From JAJFUI01 sp963754135 (GTDB lineage: Bacteria > Planctomycetota > Planctomycetia > Pirellulales > Thermoguttaceae): DNA of 64,000 nucleotides. Under the pieces are notes generated by a model. The model did not search any database, was not told where the DNA came from, and was given only the letters and a program-made list of their open reading frames with translations. The DNA lies in NCBI GenBank assembly GCA_963754135.1, contig CAVWEY010000003.1, positions 1,798,001 through 1,862,000 of the forward strand, given 5' to 3'. Position numbers and translations under genes: made by a program. Positions within the stretch are counted from its first letter, which is position 1. The number at the start of each line of letters is the position of its first letter. Positions 54,152-63,700 of this stretch are shown here, piece by piece.

Positions 54152-55099
54152 TTACTCGCGGGACCGGGCCATTGCCAGGGCCGCGGCGATAATGGACTCC
54201 GTATTGACGCCGAACTTGCTGAAGATCATTTCATCGTCGCCCGACTCGCCGAAAACGTCGGGAAAGCCGAGCCGGCAGAGGCGGCACGGGGCATGTTCGG
54301 TGAGCGCCTCGGCCACGGCCCCGCCCAGTCCGCCCAGGCGGCTGTGATTCTCCACCGTAATCAGCCGTCCCGTCTCCTTGCTCGCCCGCACGACGGCTTC
54401 CACGTCCAGCGGCTTGATGGTCGGCACGTGGATCAAGCGGGCGTGGACGCCTTCCTTTTCCAGTTCGCGGGCCGCGTCGAGCGCCTTGGGGGTCATCATG
54501 TCGGTCGAGAGAATCGTCAAGTCCGTCCCCTCGTGGAGGCGGTAGGAGCGGCCGATCTCGAACTTGTGCGACTGGTCGAAAATGACCGGCACGCCGCAGC
54601 GGACGGTCCGCAGGTAGACCGGCCCGCGGTGCTCCGTGGCGGCGCGGACCGCCAGGCGGGTCTCCAGCGGATCGCCGGGGCAGAGGACGGTCATGTTGGG
54701 CATGCAGCGCATCACGGCGACGTCCTCGACGGATTGGTGTGTGGCCCCGGCCTTGCCGGTGGGGATGCCGCCGTAGGCCCCGTTCAGCTTGACGTTGGCC
54801 TGGGCGTATGCCACCGAGACGCGGACCTGGTCGACCGCCCGCTTCGCCAGAAAGACGGCGAAGGTGGACACCCAGGGGATCAGGCCCAGGGTGCTCGCCC
54901 CGGCGGCCATGCCGACCATGTTCTGCTCGGCGATGCCCGCCTGGACGAACCGCTTGGGGAAGGCCTCGCGGAAGCGGGCGGTGTACGTGCTGGTGCCCAC
55001 GTCGGCGTCGAAGACGATCACCGCCGGATTCTCCGCGCCGAGTTCCAGCAAGGCGTCGCCGAATGCGGCCCGTTGTTCGATTACGTCGCCCGGCTTCAT
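54152..55099 (-). CDS. Transketolase, C-terminal (pyrimidine-binding) subunit
   Basis: The 315-residue protein corresponds to the C-terminal half of transketolase (split type). Motifs are DADVGTSTYTARF, VQAGIAEQNMVGMAAGAS with the conserved glutamate, and GGIPTGKAGATHQSVED. The start at 55099 (MKPGDVIEQRAAFGDALLEL) is preferred; the frame extends 45 residues upstream. It is 10 bp after the N-terminal subunit gene. Confidence 0.9.
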   Translation of the reverse strand: MKPGDVIEQRAAFGDALLELGAENPAVIVFDADVGTSTYTARFREAFPKRFVQAGIAEQNMVGMAAGASTLGLIPWVSTFAVFLAKRAVDQVRVSVAYAQANVKLNGAYGGIPTGKAGATHQSVEDVAVMRCMPNMTVLCPGDPLETRLAVRAATEHRGPVYLRTVRCGVPVIFDQSHKFEIGRSYRLHEGTDLTILSTDMMTPKALDAARELEKEGVHARLIHVPTIKPLDVEAVVRASKETGRLITVENHSRLGGLGGAVAEALTEHAPCRLCRLGFPDVFGESGDDEMIFSKFGVNTESIIAAALAMARSRE

Positions 55100-55109
55100 G
55101 GGTCGAGTC

Positions 55110-55995
55110 CTACTGTGCCGCTTGTTCGATTTCCGCCACCGCTTGCCGCCGCTCTTCCTCGTTTGGAGCGCGGCCGTGCCACTGGTATTTCCCCTCCATG
55201 AAGGACACGCCCTTGCCTTTGACAGTGTGGGCAATCAGCACCACCGGTCCCGAAGCGCTGCGTTGCCTGGCCTGGCCGATGGCCCCGGCCAACTCGGCCA
55301 CGTCATGTCCGTCGCACTCGAGGACCTGCCAGCCGAAGGCCCGCCACTTGTCGGCCAACGGTTCCAGGTCGAGGGTGTTGGGGACGGTTCCGCTGAGTTG
55401 AACCCGGTTGTAATCGACGATTGCCACCAAGCCGGTCAGCCTCCGCTGACCGGCGAACATGGCGGCTTCCCAGACCTGCCCCTCTTGAAGCTCGCCGTCG
55501 CCGAGGAGGACGTAGACCAAGAATTGCATTTCCAGTTGGTCGCGGCCGAGGACCATTCCGGCCCCGGCCGAAAGCCCCTGCCCCAGCGAGCCGGTAGACA
55601 TGTCGACGCCCGGCGTCCTTAACATGCAGGGATGTCCCTGAAGCATCGAGTCCACGGCGTCGAATTCCGCCAGCTTCTCTTCGGGGAAGAATCCGCGGCA
55701 AGCCAGCGTGCAATAGAAACCCGGGCTGGCGTGTCCCTTGCTGAGGATGAACCGGTCGCGCTCCGCCCAGTCGGGGCGCCGCGGGTCGATCCGCAGGAAG
55801 CGGAAGTAGAGCGTCACCAGGATTTCGACTTCCGACAGCGACCCGCCGGTATGCCCGGCATGGCGCATGGGCCACCGTGTTGATGACCGAGACGCGGACG
55901 CGGCGGCAAATCCGCTTCAGCTCGGCAATCTCATCGGTGGAAGCGGCGCCGGGCAACGACGGGGATGGAGGAGGTATCTGCGGGTGGGCTTTCAT
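55110..55995 (-). pseudogene. Transketolase, N-terminal (TPP-binding) subunit, one frameshift
   Basis: The start at 55995 is 3 bp after the stop of the TPP-enzyme gene. The N-terminus is TDEIAELKRICRRVRVSVIN in one frame; near 55868 a surplus C (GCGCCATG for GCGCATG) moves to the second frame, HAGHTGGSLSEVEILVTLYF. The TPP motif GDGELQEGQVWEAAMFA and VAIVDYN are complete. With the correction it is about 290 residues, normal for the split type. The operon order N-then-C subunit is usual. Confidence 0.88.
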
Positions 55996-56000
55996 GGCAA

Positions 56001-57899
56001 TCACAGGGCGATTTCGTGGCGGAGCGCCTGGACCTCGTCACACCAGTTGCCCACGTTCCACCGTCCGAAGGCCCCCAAGCCGCCCAAGGGATCGGGGCCG
56101 CAGTAGACGGGCAAGTGAATCACCGAAAGCCCCTCGTAGGCCCGCGCCTGGTCCAAGGCATGGACCAGTTCCTCGGCCGAGCGTCCGCCCGAAAAAACCG
56201 CGATGCCCTTCACGGCCCTGGCCCAGGCCGCGTAGTCCACCTCGACGTGGTCGTTGGTGGCGTAGTCATGTTCGTATTGCGCCAGTTGCAGGCCCGAAAT
56301 GGCGGCCATGCGGCGGTTGTCGAGAATCAGGATGCAGCCGCGGGCGCCGTGCTCCACCCCGTCGATGAGGATTTGCGGGGACATGGTGAACGACCCGTCG
56401 CCGCTGAGCGCCAGAGCGTAGAACGGTTTCCCGGCGAGCGCGGTCGCCAGGACCGCGGAGGCCGCGAAACCCATGTAGCTTGCGCCGGTTTCGGTGAAAG
56501 TCTGCCCGAGGCGCTCGTCTTCGGCAATTTGGAAGCCGTTGGCCTGCACGTCGCCGGCGTCGAAGAAGGCGACGGCGCCCTTCGCCCGCGCCCAATCGGT
56601 GGCGGCCTTGATCGCCGCCGGCTGGGTCAGGACCTGCTCTTTCCAGACCTCGTCGTACAAGCGGGGCGCCGCGTAACGCTGGGCCTTGAAGGCGTCCCAC
56701 TCCTGTTTCTTCCGGCGGCAGTCCGAGAACCACGCCGAGGCCGAACCGGACTTGTCGATCTTGCGCCGCCCGAGTTCCTCGATCAGCCGTGCCAGCGTCG
56801 CTTTCACGTCGCCCCAGAGCGCGATCGTCTCGTTGTAGTGCATCAGCGGTTCGAGGTCGGCGGAGATATTGATGACGCGGCGGACGTTGGGATAGTTGGT
56901 GCGGCTCGAGTCGGACTGGCAGACGAAGCGCGTGCCCAGGGCCACCAGCAGGTCCGCGTTCTCCATCGCGTAGTTTCCACAGAGGCTCCCCTTCGATCCG
57001 CCGACGGTCATGTTGCGGGGGTGCTGGTAAGGGATGACGCCGGAGACCAGCGGGCTGGTGACTGCCACACCGTCGGCCAGGTCGAGGAGCCGGGCAATTT
57101 CAGGGCCTGCGCCGCGGGCGCCGCCGCCGACGCGGAGCACGACCTTTTCCGCTCGAAGGAGGGCCTCAGCCGCGTCGGCATAGCGTGCCGCTCCCCCCGC
57201 CGCGCCCAGCGGCGGCGGACCGCCCGCCGGCAACTCATCGAGGTTGAAGTCGGGCAACAGGCAGCCTTGCGTGTTCATCGGCAGCAGGAGGAAGAACGGT
57301 CCGGCCCGGTGGGGGTGGTCGACCGCGTTCAGTCCCCAGCGGAGCGCGCTGCCGACGGACTCGGGGGTGTGCAGGCAATAGCCTTGCCCCAGGGTCTGGC
57401 AGAGACGCAAGAACAGGTCCTGCTCGGCCTTGGGGACCTGTTGCATGTTGAAGCCTTCGTTGCGCGTCGTCTCGTCGCCGAGCAGATACCACACGCCCAG
57501 CCCGTCGGAGGCCGGTGCCAACGAAGCGGCCAGGGCGTGCAAGGCCCCCGGTCCGATCGAGGTGAAGACGGCGGCCTTTTCGCCGGTTGTCCAGCGGAGC
57601 GCAGAGGCGGCGTGGGAGGCTTCTCCCTCGTGGCGCACGGCAAAGGTGCGGATCACCCCCGCATCCTCATACACGCGCAGCACCTCGCCGACCTCGGTCG
57701 AGCCGTGCCCGAAGATGCCTACAAAGGTCCGCACGTCCTGCCGCACCAGGCCCAGCACGATGGCCTCGGAGAGCGTCACGCTGGCGCGTCGAGGCAGCGC
57801 GCCGGAGGCCAATGCCTGCTCAATGCCGCCAGCGGCAGCAATGACTTGGGCGCGGCCAATGCGGTCCTGGACCCACTGCCGATAGGTGGTCTGTTCCAT
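56001..57899 (-). CDS. IolD-like thiamine-diphosphate enzyme
   Basis: The 632-residue protein has the three-domain acetolactate-synthase fold: TPP/pyrimidine domain (VGIFGHGSTEVGEVL, RHEGEASHAASAL with the catalytic glutamate), a central domain, and a C-terminal domain with LALSGDGSFTMSPQILIDGV and LILDNRR. The FGHG start and W(N)VGN end fit 3D-trihydroxycyclohexane-1,2-dione hydrolase (IolD), but the middle differs, so the substrate may be another cyclic dione or 2-oxo acid. It is the first gene of the operon, which starts 245 bp from the divergent oxidoreductase gene. Confidence 0.8.
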   Translation of the reverse strand: MEQTTYRQWVQDRIGRAQVIAAAGGIEQALASGALPRRASVTLSEAIVLGLVRQDVRTFVGIFGHGSTEVGEVLRVYEDAGVIRTFAVRHEGEASHAASALRWTTGEKAAVFTSIGPGALHALAASLAPASDGLGVWYLLGDETTRNEGFNMQQVPKAEQDLFLRLCQTLGQGYCLHTPESVGSALRWGLNAVDHPHRAGPFFLLLPMNTQGCLLPDFNLDELPAGGPPPLGAAGGAARYADAAEALLRAEKVVLRVGGGARGAGPEIARLLDLADGVAVTSPLVSGVIPYQHPRNMTVGGSKGSLCGNYAMENADLLVALGTRFVCQSDSSRTNYPNVRRVINISADLEPLMHYNETIALWGDVKATLARLIEELGRRKIDKSGSASAWFSDCRRKKQEWDAFKAQRYAAPRLYDEVWKEQVLTQPAAIKAATDWARAKGAVAFFDAGDVQANGFQIAEDERLGQTFTETGASYMGFAASAVLATALAGKPFYALALSGDGSFTMSPQILIDGVEHGARGCILILDNRRMAAISGLQLAQYEHDYATNDHVEVDYAAWARAVKGIAVFSGGRSAEELVHALDQARAYEGLSVIHLPVYCGPDPLGGLGAFGRWNVGNWCDEVQALRHEIAL

Positions 57900-58144
57900 A
57901 GAATGAGTACGTTACTGTGATGGTGACAATGCGATTGCCCGCCCCGTTTGCCGCCACTTGCCTAAGCCGATGATACCACGGGAGCGTATGAGGCACAACA
58001 CCCCGTCCGACCGGCTGCCGTCCGCACTTGTGGCCGGGACGATTGACAGGCGCGGCCACCTGCTGTAAGTTCCTACAATAGTGGTGTCTTCTGACACTGA
58101 CCAGCTTGGCGTAGTCTCAATAGAACCATCAGGAGTTGCAGAAG
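57900..58144. other. Divergent control region
   Basis: This 245-bp stretch separates two divergent gene groups and should hold both promoters. A TTGACA near 58044 and a TACAAT at 58074 are 25 bases apart, too far to be one promoter. Nothing else is clear. Confidence 0.4.
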
Positions 58145-59509
58145 ATGAACCCGGAAGAGCGCACCGCATCGCGCCGTCAATTCTCGAAGAACACCGGCCG
58201 GATCGCCGCGGCGTCCGCCCTGGCGGCTACCGTGATTCCGCCCGTCCACGCCGCGGAAGACAATACGATCCGGGTGGCCCTGGTCGGCTGCGGCGGCCGC
58301 GGGGGCGGCGCCGCCAGCGATGCCATGTCCTCCACCGGCGGGCCGGTCAAGCTCGTGGCCATGGCCGACGTCTTCCCGCAACGCATGAACTATAAGCACA
58401 ACCAACTCAAGAAGGAGTTCGGCGACAAGGTGGACGTGCCCAAGGAGCGCCAATTCCTGGGCTTCGACGCCTACCGGAAGGCGCTCGATTGCCTCCGCCC
58501 GGGTGACGTGGCGATCCTGACCACGCCGCCGGGCTTCCGCTGGGTCCACTTCAGCTACGCCGTCGGCAAGGGCCTGAACGTCTTTATGGAGAAGCCGGTC
58601 ACGGTCGATGGCCCGACCAGCCGCAGATTCTTCACCCTCGCCGAAGAGTCGGTCAAGAAGAACCTCAAGGTCGGCGTGGGGTTGATGATCCGCCACTGCC
58701 GGGCCAGGCAGGAACTCCAGAAGCGGATCAAGGACGGGCAGATCGGCGAGGTGATCGCGTTGCGGGCCTGCCGCATGCACGGCCCCGTTATCGGCTTCTA
58801 TGGCCCCAAACCCAAGGACCAGAGCGAGTTGCTCTTCCAGGTCCAGAAATTTCACGGCTTTTTGTGGGCCAGCGGCGGCATCTTCAGCGACTGGAACATC
58901 CATCAGATCGACGAATGTTGCTGGATGAAGGACGCCTGGCCGGTCTCCGCCCAGGCCACCGGCGGCCGGCACTTCCGCGGCAACCAGATCGACCAGAACT
59001 TCGACAACTACGCCGTCGAGTACACGTTCCCCGACGGCACGAAGCTGTTCTTCTACAGCCGCGGCATGAACGGCTGCTACGAGGAAATGGCCGGCTACGC
59101 CCACGGCACGAAGGGCCTGGGCGTGATCGACAACTCGGGCCACTTCCCCGGCAAGTGCCGCATCTACAAGGGGCACAACCTCGCCAAACGGGACCTCGTT
59201 TGGGCGTTTCCCCAGCCCGAGCCGATCCCCTATCAAACGGAGTGGGACGACCTGCTGGAGGCCATCCGCCAGGACAAACCTTACAACGAGGCCAAACGCG
59301 GCATCGAGGCCAGCCTGGTGACTTCGATGGGGCGCATGGCCGCCCACACCGGCCGGCTCGTGACCTTCGATGAAATGCTCCAGCACGATCACGAGTTCGC
59401 CCCCGACGTGGACAAGCTGACCATGGATTCGTCGGCTCCCTTGCTGGCCGGTCCCGACGGCAAGTATCCCGTTCCGCAGCCGGGCATTATTACACAGCGG
59501 GAGTATTGA
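58145..59509 (+). CDS. Gfo/Idh/MocA oxidoreductase with Tat-like signal
   Basis: The start at 58145 has AGGAG upstream. The N-terminal SRRQFSKNTGRIAAASALAA is a twin-arginine signal. The NAD(P)-binding motif is VALVGCGGRGGGAA, the catalytic-type EKP is MEKPVTVDG, and the second domain has IHQIDECCW. About 454 residues. Planctomycetes export many of these for sugar oxidation. The next gene codes for a relative; together they probably act on one sugar in the periplasm-like compartment. Confidence 0.9.
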   Translation: MNPEERTASRRQFSKNTGRIAAASALAATVIPPVHAAEDNTIRVALVGCGGRGGGAASDAMSSTGGPVKLVAMADVFPQRMNYKHNQLKKEFGDKVDVPKERQFLGFDAYRKALDCLRPGDVAILTTPPGFRWVHFSYAVGKGLNVFMEKPVTVDGPTSRRFFTLAEESVKKNLKVGVGLMIRHCRARQELQKRIKDGQIGEVIALRACRMHGPVIGFYGPKPKDQSELLFQVQKFHGFLWASGGIFSDWNIHQIDECCWMKDAWPVSAQATGGRHFRGNQIDQNFDNYAVEYTFPDGTKLFFYSRGMNGCYEEMAGYAHGTKGLGVIDNSGHFPGKCRIYKGHNLAKRDLVWAFPQPEPIPYQTEWDDLLEAIRQDKPYNEAKRGIEASLVTSMGRMAAHTGRLVTFDEMLQHDHEFAPDVDKLTMDSSAPLLAGPDGKYPVPQPGIITQREY

Positions 59510-59534
59510 GGCACCGATCATTAGGAGACTTACT

Positions 59535-60650
59535 ATGAAGCGACTTATTGACCGTCGGACATTCGTGCAGCAGGTGGGCATCGCGGGCGCGGCTTGGGCG
59601 GCCTTGCCGGCCGGCACTCAGCCCGCCTCGGCCGCCGAGCAACCCCCCTTGGTCACGCTCGCCTTGGTCGGATGCGCCCACGTTCACACCGAAGGCTTTG
59701 TCGACGCGCTCAAGGCCCGCAAGGACGTGAAAGTCAAGTACGTCTGGGACCCAAAAGACGCCCCGCGGGCGGACAGGTACGCTCAAGCGCTCCACGCCGC
59801 CGTGGTGCCCAGCGACGAGACAGTCTGGTCCGATGCCGAGGTGCAGGCCGCGGTGATCTGTTCGCAGACGAACCTGCACCACCGGCTGGTGGTGGCGGGG
59901 GCGAAGGCCGGCAAGCACCTGTTCGTGGAAAAGCCCATGGGCATGAGCGCCGCCGACTGCCGGGAGATGGTCCAAGCCATCGAGCAGGCCGGGGTGCGCT
60001 TCACCACCGGGTACGCCATGCGCACCCGGCCCGAATACCTGTTCCTCAAGGAACAGATCGCCTTGGGCAATCTCGGCCAGATCACCCGCATCCGCGCCTC
60101 CTGTTGTCACCGAGCGTCGCTGGGCGGCTGGTTTGACAAGGCGTTCCGCTGGATGGCCGACCCCAAGATCGCGGGCTGCGGTGCCTTCGGCGACATGGGA
60201 ACGCACGGCCTGGACCTGCTGATGTGGCTGCTGGGCGACGTCGACGCCGTCACGGCCGACATCAAAGTGGTCACCGGCCGCTATGGCGACTGCGACGAGA
60301 GCGGCGAGGCCCTGATCCGCTTCCGCAACGGCGCCACCGGCACGCTGGCGGCGGGCTGGGTGGACCTGGTCAATCCCGTGTCATTTCTGGTTTCGGGCAC
60401 GAAGGGCCATGCGACGGTCTTTCAGGATGCCCTGTACTTCATGAGCGAGAAGGTGCCCAGCGCCGACGGGAAGACCCCCTGGACGAAATTGCCCGCGGCG
60501 TTGCCCATCCCGCTGGACATGCTCGTCTCGACCGTGGGCGGCAAGACCGGTTTGCCCTTGGTTTCGCCCCGTGAAGCGGCGTCGCGGGTGGGCGTCATGG
60601 AAGCCATGTACCGCGCCTCGGCCGAGCGCAAGTGGGTAGCGCCCGCTTAA
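59535..60650 (+). CDS. Gfo/Idh/MocA oxidoreductase, second
   Basis: The 371-residue protein has a DRRTFVQQVGIAGAAWAALP signal (twin-arginine type) and a VTLALVGCAHVHTEGFVDAL start, in which the glycine-rich loop GCAHVH differs from the usual GxGxxG. The EKP motif is FVEKPMGMSAADC. It lies 25 bp after the first oxidoreductase, so they are co-transcribed. The odd nucleotide loop suggests a different or absent cofactor, as seen for some family members. Confidence 0.88.
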   Translation: MKRLIDRRTFVQQVGIAGAAWAALPAGTQPASAAEQPPLVTLALVGCAHVHTEGFVDALKARKDVKVKYVWDPKDAPRADRYAQALHAAVVPSDETVWSDAEVQAAVICSQTNLHHRLVVAGAKAGKHLFVEKPMGMSAADCREMVQAIEQAGVRFTTGYAMRTRPEYLFLKEQIALGNLGQITRIRASCCHRASLGGWFDKAFRWMADPKIAGCGAFGDMGTHGLDLLMWLLGDVDAVTADIKVVTGRYGDCDESGEALIRFRNGATGTLAAGWVDLVNPVSFLVSGTKGHATVFQDALYFMSEKVPSADGKTPWTKLPAALPIPLDMLVSTVGGKTGLPLVSPREAASRVGVMEAMYRASAERKWVAPA

Positions 60651-60714
60651 GCGGCTCCGGAACCATCGCCTTGCGGCCTGCCTGACGTTTCCCGCCTGTC
60701 ACATGGAGATTCTC

Positions 60715-63700
60715 ATGTTCCGCCTCGCCAGAAGCCGAGAAATGCACCGTCTATTCCGTCGATCCGTCCTGACCGGCATTTGGGCCGTGCTCGCCGGGGC
60801 TGGCCCGGCCTCGCTAGTATTCGCCGCGTCGTTGGCGACCGACGACGGCCTGCGGTTGGAAATCTCCGGCGAGGGCCGGGTCACCGCCCTGCGGATCGGC
60901 CAAACGGTCTTGCCCATGAAAGGGCACGGCGGTTTCGCTCTGGCCGATTTTCACCGCCAGAGTGAGCCGCTGAATCTGGTCCCTAACCCCGGCTTTGAAG
61001 AGGGCACGAAGGGCTGGCAGCTCGCCGCCGGCCAATCGCTCGATGCGCACGTCTTCCACTCCGGCGGCGCGTCGGTCCGGCTGGAAGTTCCGGGGCCCAA
61101 GCCGGGCATGTCCAATCTGGGAACCGTTGTGCCGGTGAAGCCCAACACGCGCTATCGCGTCGGCGTGTCCGTCCGCCAAGAGAAGGCCGCCGGCTGGGGA
61201 GCCTACTCGTCCGAACAGGACGACCAAGGCCGGCCGACCGCCGCCCAGGTCGGCCCCTACGTCCCGCCCGAGCAACGGAAGGACGGCGTTCGGCTGCCGC
61301 TCTCGTGGGAGATCACCACCGGGCCGAAGACAACTCGCCTGTCGCTGCGGGCCGACATCTACAATTCCACCGGTACGATATGGCTGGACGACTTTTTCGT
61401 CACGGAGTTCAACGAGGGCGTCTATGAGCCGATCCAAGGCCGCGTCACCGCCGAGGGCAAGGATACACTGAGGTTCGCCGCCTCGCTGCCCGAGCGCGGG
61501 CTGGAGGTGAACGCCACGCTGCGGGCCGAGGCGGAGTGCATCCGCGTCGACGGCACGGTGCGCGACACGACCGGCCGGGACCGCGCCGTCGCCGTGCGGT
61601 TCGCCTTGCCGCTGGACCTGGAGGGCTGGACGTGGTGGCAAGACGCCGAAGAGCGGGAGAAAATCGGCCCAGGCTTCCCCTGCCGCAACACCTACAAGTG
61701 CGTTTCCGGGATCGGCGTCTGCTCGATCTATCCGTGGCTGGCCGTTAGCGGGCCGGCCGCTTCCCGTAGGACGGACTTCCCAGTCCGTCCCGGAAACGAG
61801 GACGGATTAGGAAATCCGTCCTACGTGCCAGGATTGAGTCTGGCGTTGCCGCTGTCGCAAGGTCCGCGGGTGTTCGTGCTCCAGCACGACCAGCGGACGC
61901 CGGAGACCTCGCTGAGCTTCTACTTCGGCCTGGCCAAGGACGCCGGCCGCAATCCGAGCCGCGCCCCGTTCTCCTTCGTCCTCTACCCGCACGATCCCGC
62001 CTGGGGCATGCATCGGCCATCGAGCGCTATTACCGGCTCTTTCCCGAAAGTTTCGTCAAGCGGCCGGCGTACGAGGGCTATCTGAATTACTGCAACTACG
62101 AACAGTTCGATCCCGCCACGCACCAGTTGGCGCTCAAGTTCGAGCAGAGGCCGCAGATGGACCGGCTGGACGACTACAGCGACTTCGGCGAGGGGTACAA
62201 GTTCATCTGGGAACTGCACGGCTGCTACGACTTTCACCCCGTGCCGTACCCAAGCCCCCGGATGCCGGACGACAAGACGGTGTTCGGGCTGTTGCAAGAC
62301 ATCGTGAATCAGCAGCAGGGCAAACCTTCCGACGCCATCTATTACACGCCGGTCGCCGAGATGTTGAAGAAGCTCGTCTACGGTCCGGCGGGGCAGATCG
62401 TTTACATCCCCGACACGCGTTACATGCCGCCGCACCAGGACTATAACACAACTGACAAGCCGCAGTGGGGCCTGAACTTCCGCGTCAACGAGGACCCCGA
62501 CGTCTCCTCCTTCCTGGCCGACGTGTCGCGCCGCAGGGCGGAAGAGTACGCCAAGACGCCGGACCGGCGGCCGTGGGACGCGGCCTTCTCCGCCGACGGC
62601 ATCGAAGGGGCCACGCCCAACTCCGATTACTGCAACGGAATCGACTACCGCCGCGGGCACTTCGCCACGACGCTCGTCCCCCTGACGTTCGGCCTCGACA
62701 ACTTCCAGCCGGCCATGCCTAACGCCATTTGGGACTTCCATCACAAGGCCTGGTGGCCCATTTCCCAGCAGCATAAGATCGTCACCTACGGCAACGCGAA
62801 CGAGTACCAGATGGTCTTCCTTCTCCCCTACGTCGACGTGCCGATGGCCGAGGTCCCCTGGGACTGGCAACACCCGGGACGGATGGACCGCTTCCTGCGG
62901 GCGGTGGCCTATCATAAGATCTGGCGCTACTGGAACGTCTGGGGGCCGCAGGGCGTCATGGACGGCAACAAGGACCCGGCCAACGTGCGGGCCCAGTTCC
63001 GCCACGGATTGGCCTCCGCCGTCTTTCCCGCCGCCGTCACCATCCAACTGGCCGCCGGCAACCTCGAATCCTATCGGGCACTCTACCGGCAGTACGTGCC
63101 GGCCATCGAGGAGCTTTCGCGGGCCAGTTGGGAGCCCGTCCCTTATGCCGCGGCCGACGCGGGCGTCATCGTCGAGCGCTTCGGCGACGCCGCCCAGGGC
63201 GAGCTGCACTTCACGCTCCGCAACTACGCCGGCAAACCGGTCGAAACGCTGTTGCGGCCGGACTGGCAAGCCCTCGGCTGCCCCAAGGAAGACGAGTTGG
63301 TGATGCTGGACATCCTGCCGGGCACGCCGCGGCTGACGCCGTTTCCGCGGCAGGGTTGCCGGCTGGCGGTTGAGGCCGATGGTTCGCGGGCGGTTTGGGT
63401 GGGCGCCCGCCGGCAGGCGGCACAGCACGGTTTCCGCATGGCCGCGGCAACCCTGGAAAAAATCGAGCGGCTGTTCCATGCCGAGATGCGCGACGGCGAC
63501 CTGTCCGCCTGGAAAAAGGCCCTCCGCGTTGCCAGGGCAGGCGCCGACGCCGAGGAAAGCCGCGCCTTGGCCAACGCCGGTCAACTCTGCCGGCTGGCCG
63601 AAGCCTTGCAGAACGGCCTGAAAACCAACGCGCCGGTGGACTTGGCCAAGCTCGTCTTCCGCCTCAAGGCGCAACTGGCCATCGTTCCGGTGGCGCTCTT

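Noticed and set aside
52883..55201. 772-codon plus-strand open frame
   Set aside because: It lies opposite the aldehyde dehydrogenase and transketolase genes, which have catalytic motifs; the plus frame is arginine/histidine/glycine-rich shadow text.
50857..57899. A firm assignment as sulfoquinovose or inositol degradation operon
   Set aside because: Each pathway lacks diagnostic genes here, so only an open comparison is given in the findings.
55965..57920. 651-codon plus-strand open frame
   Set aside because: It is antisense to the TPP enzyme, which is full length with all motifs.
58044..58079. Sigma-70 promoter TTGACA/TACAAT
   Set aside because: The two boxes are 25 bases apart, too far to act together.
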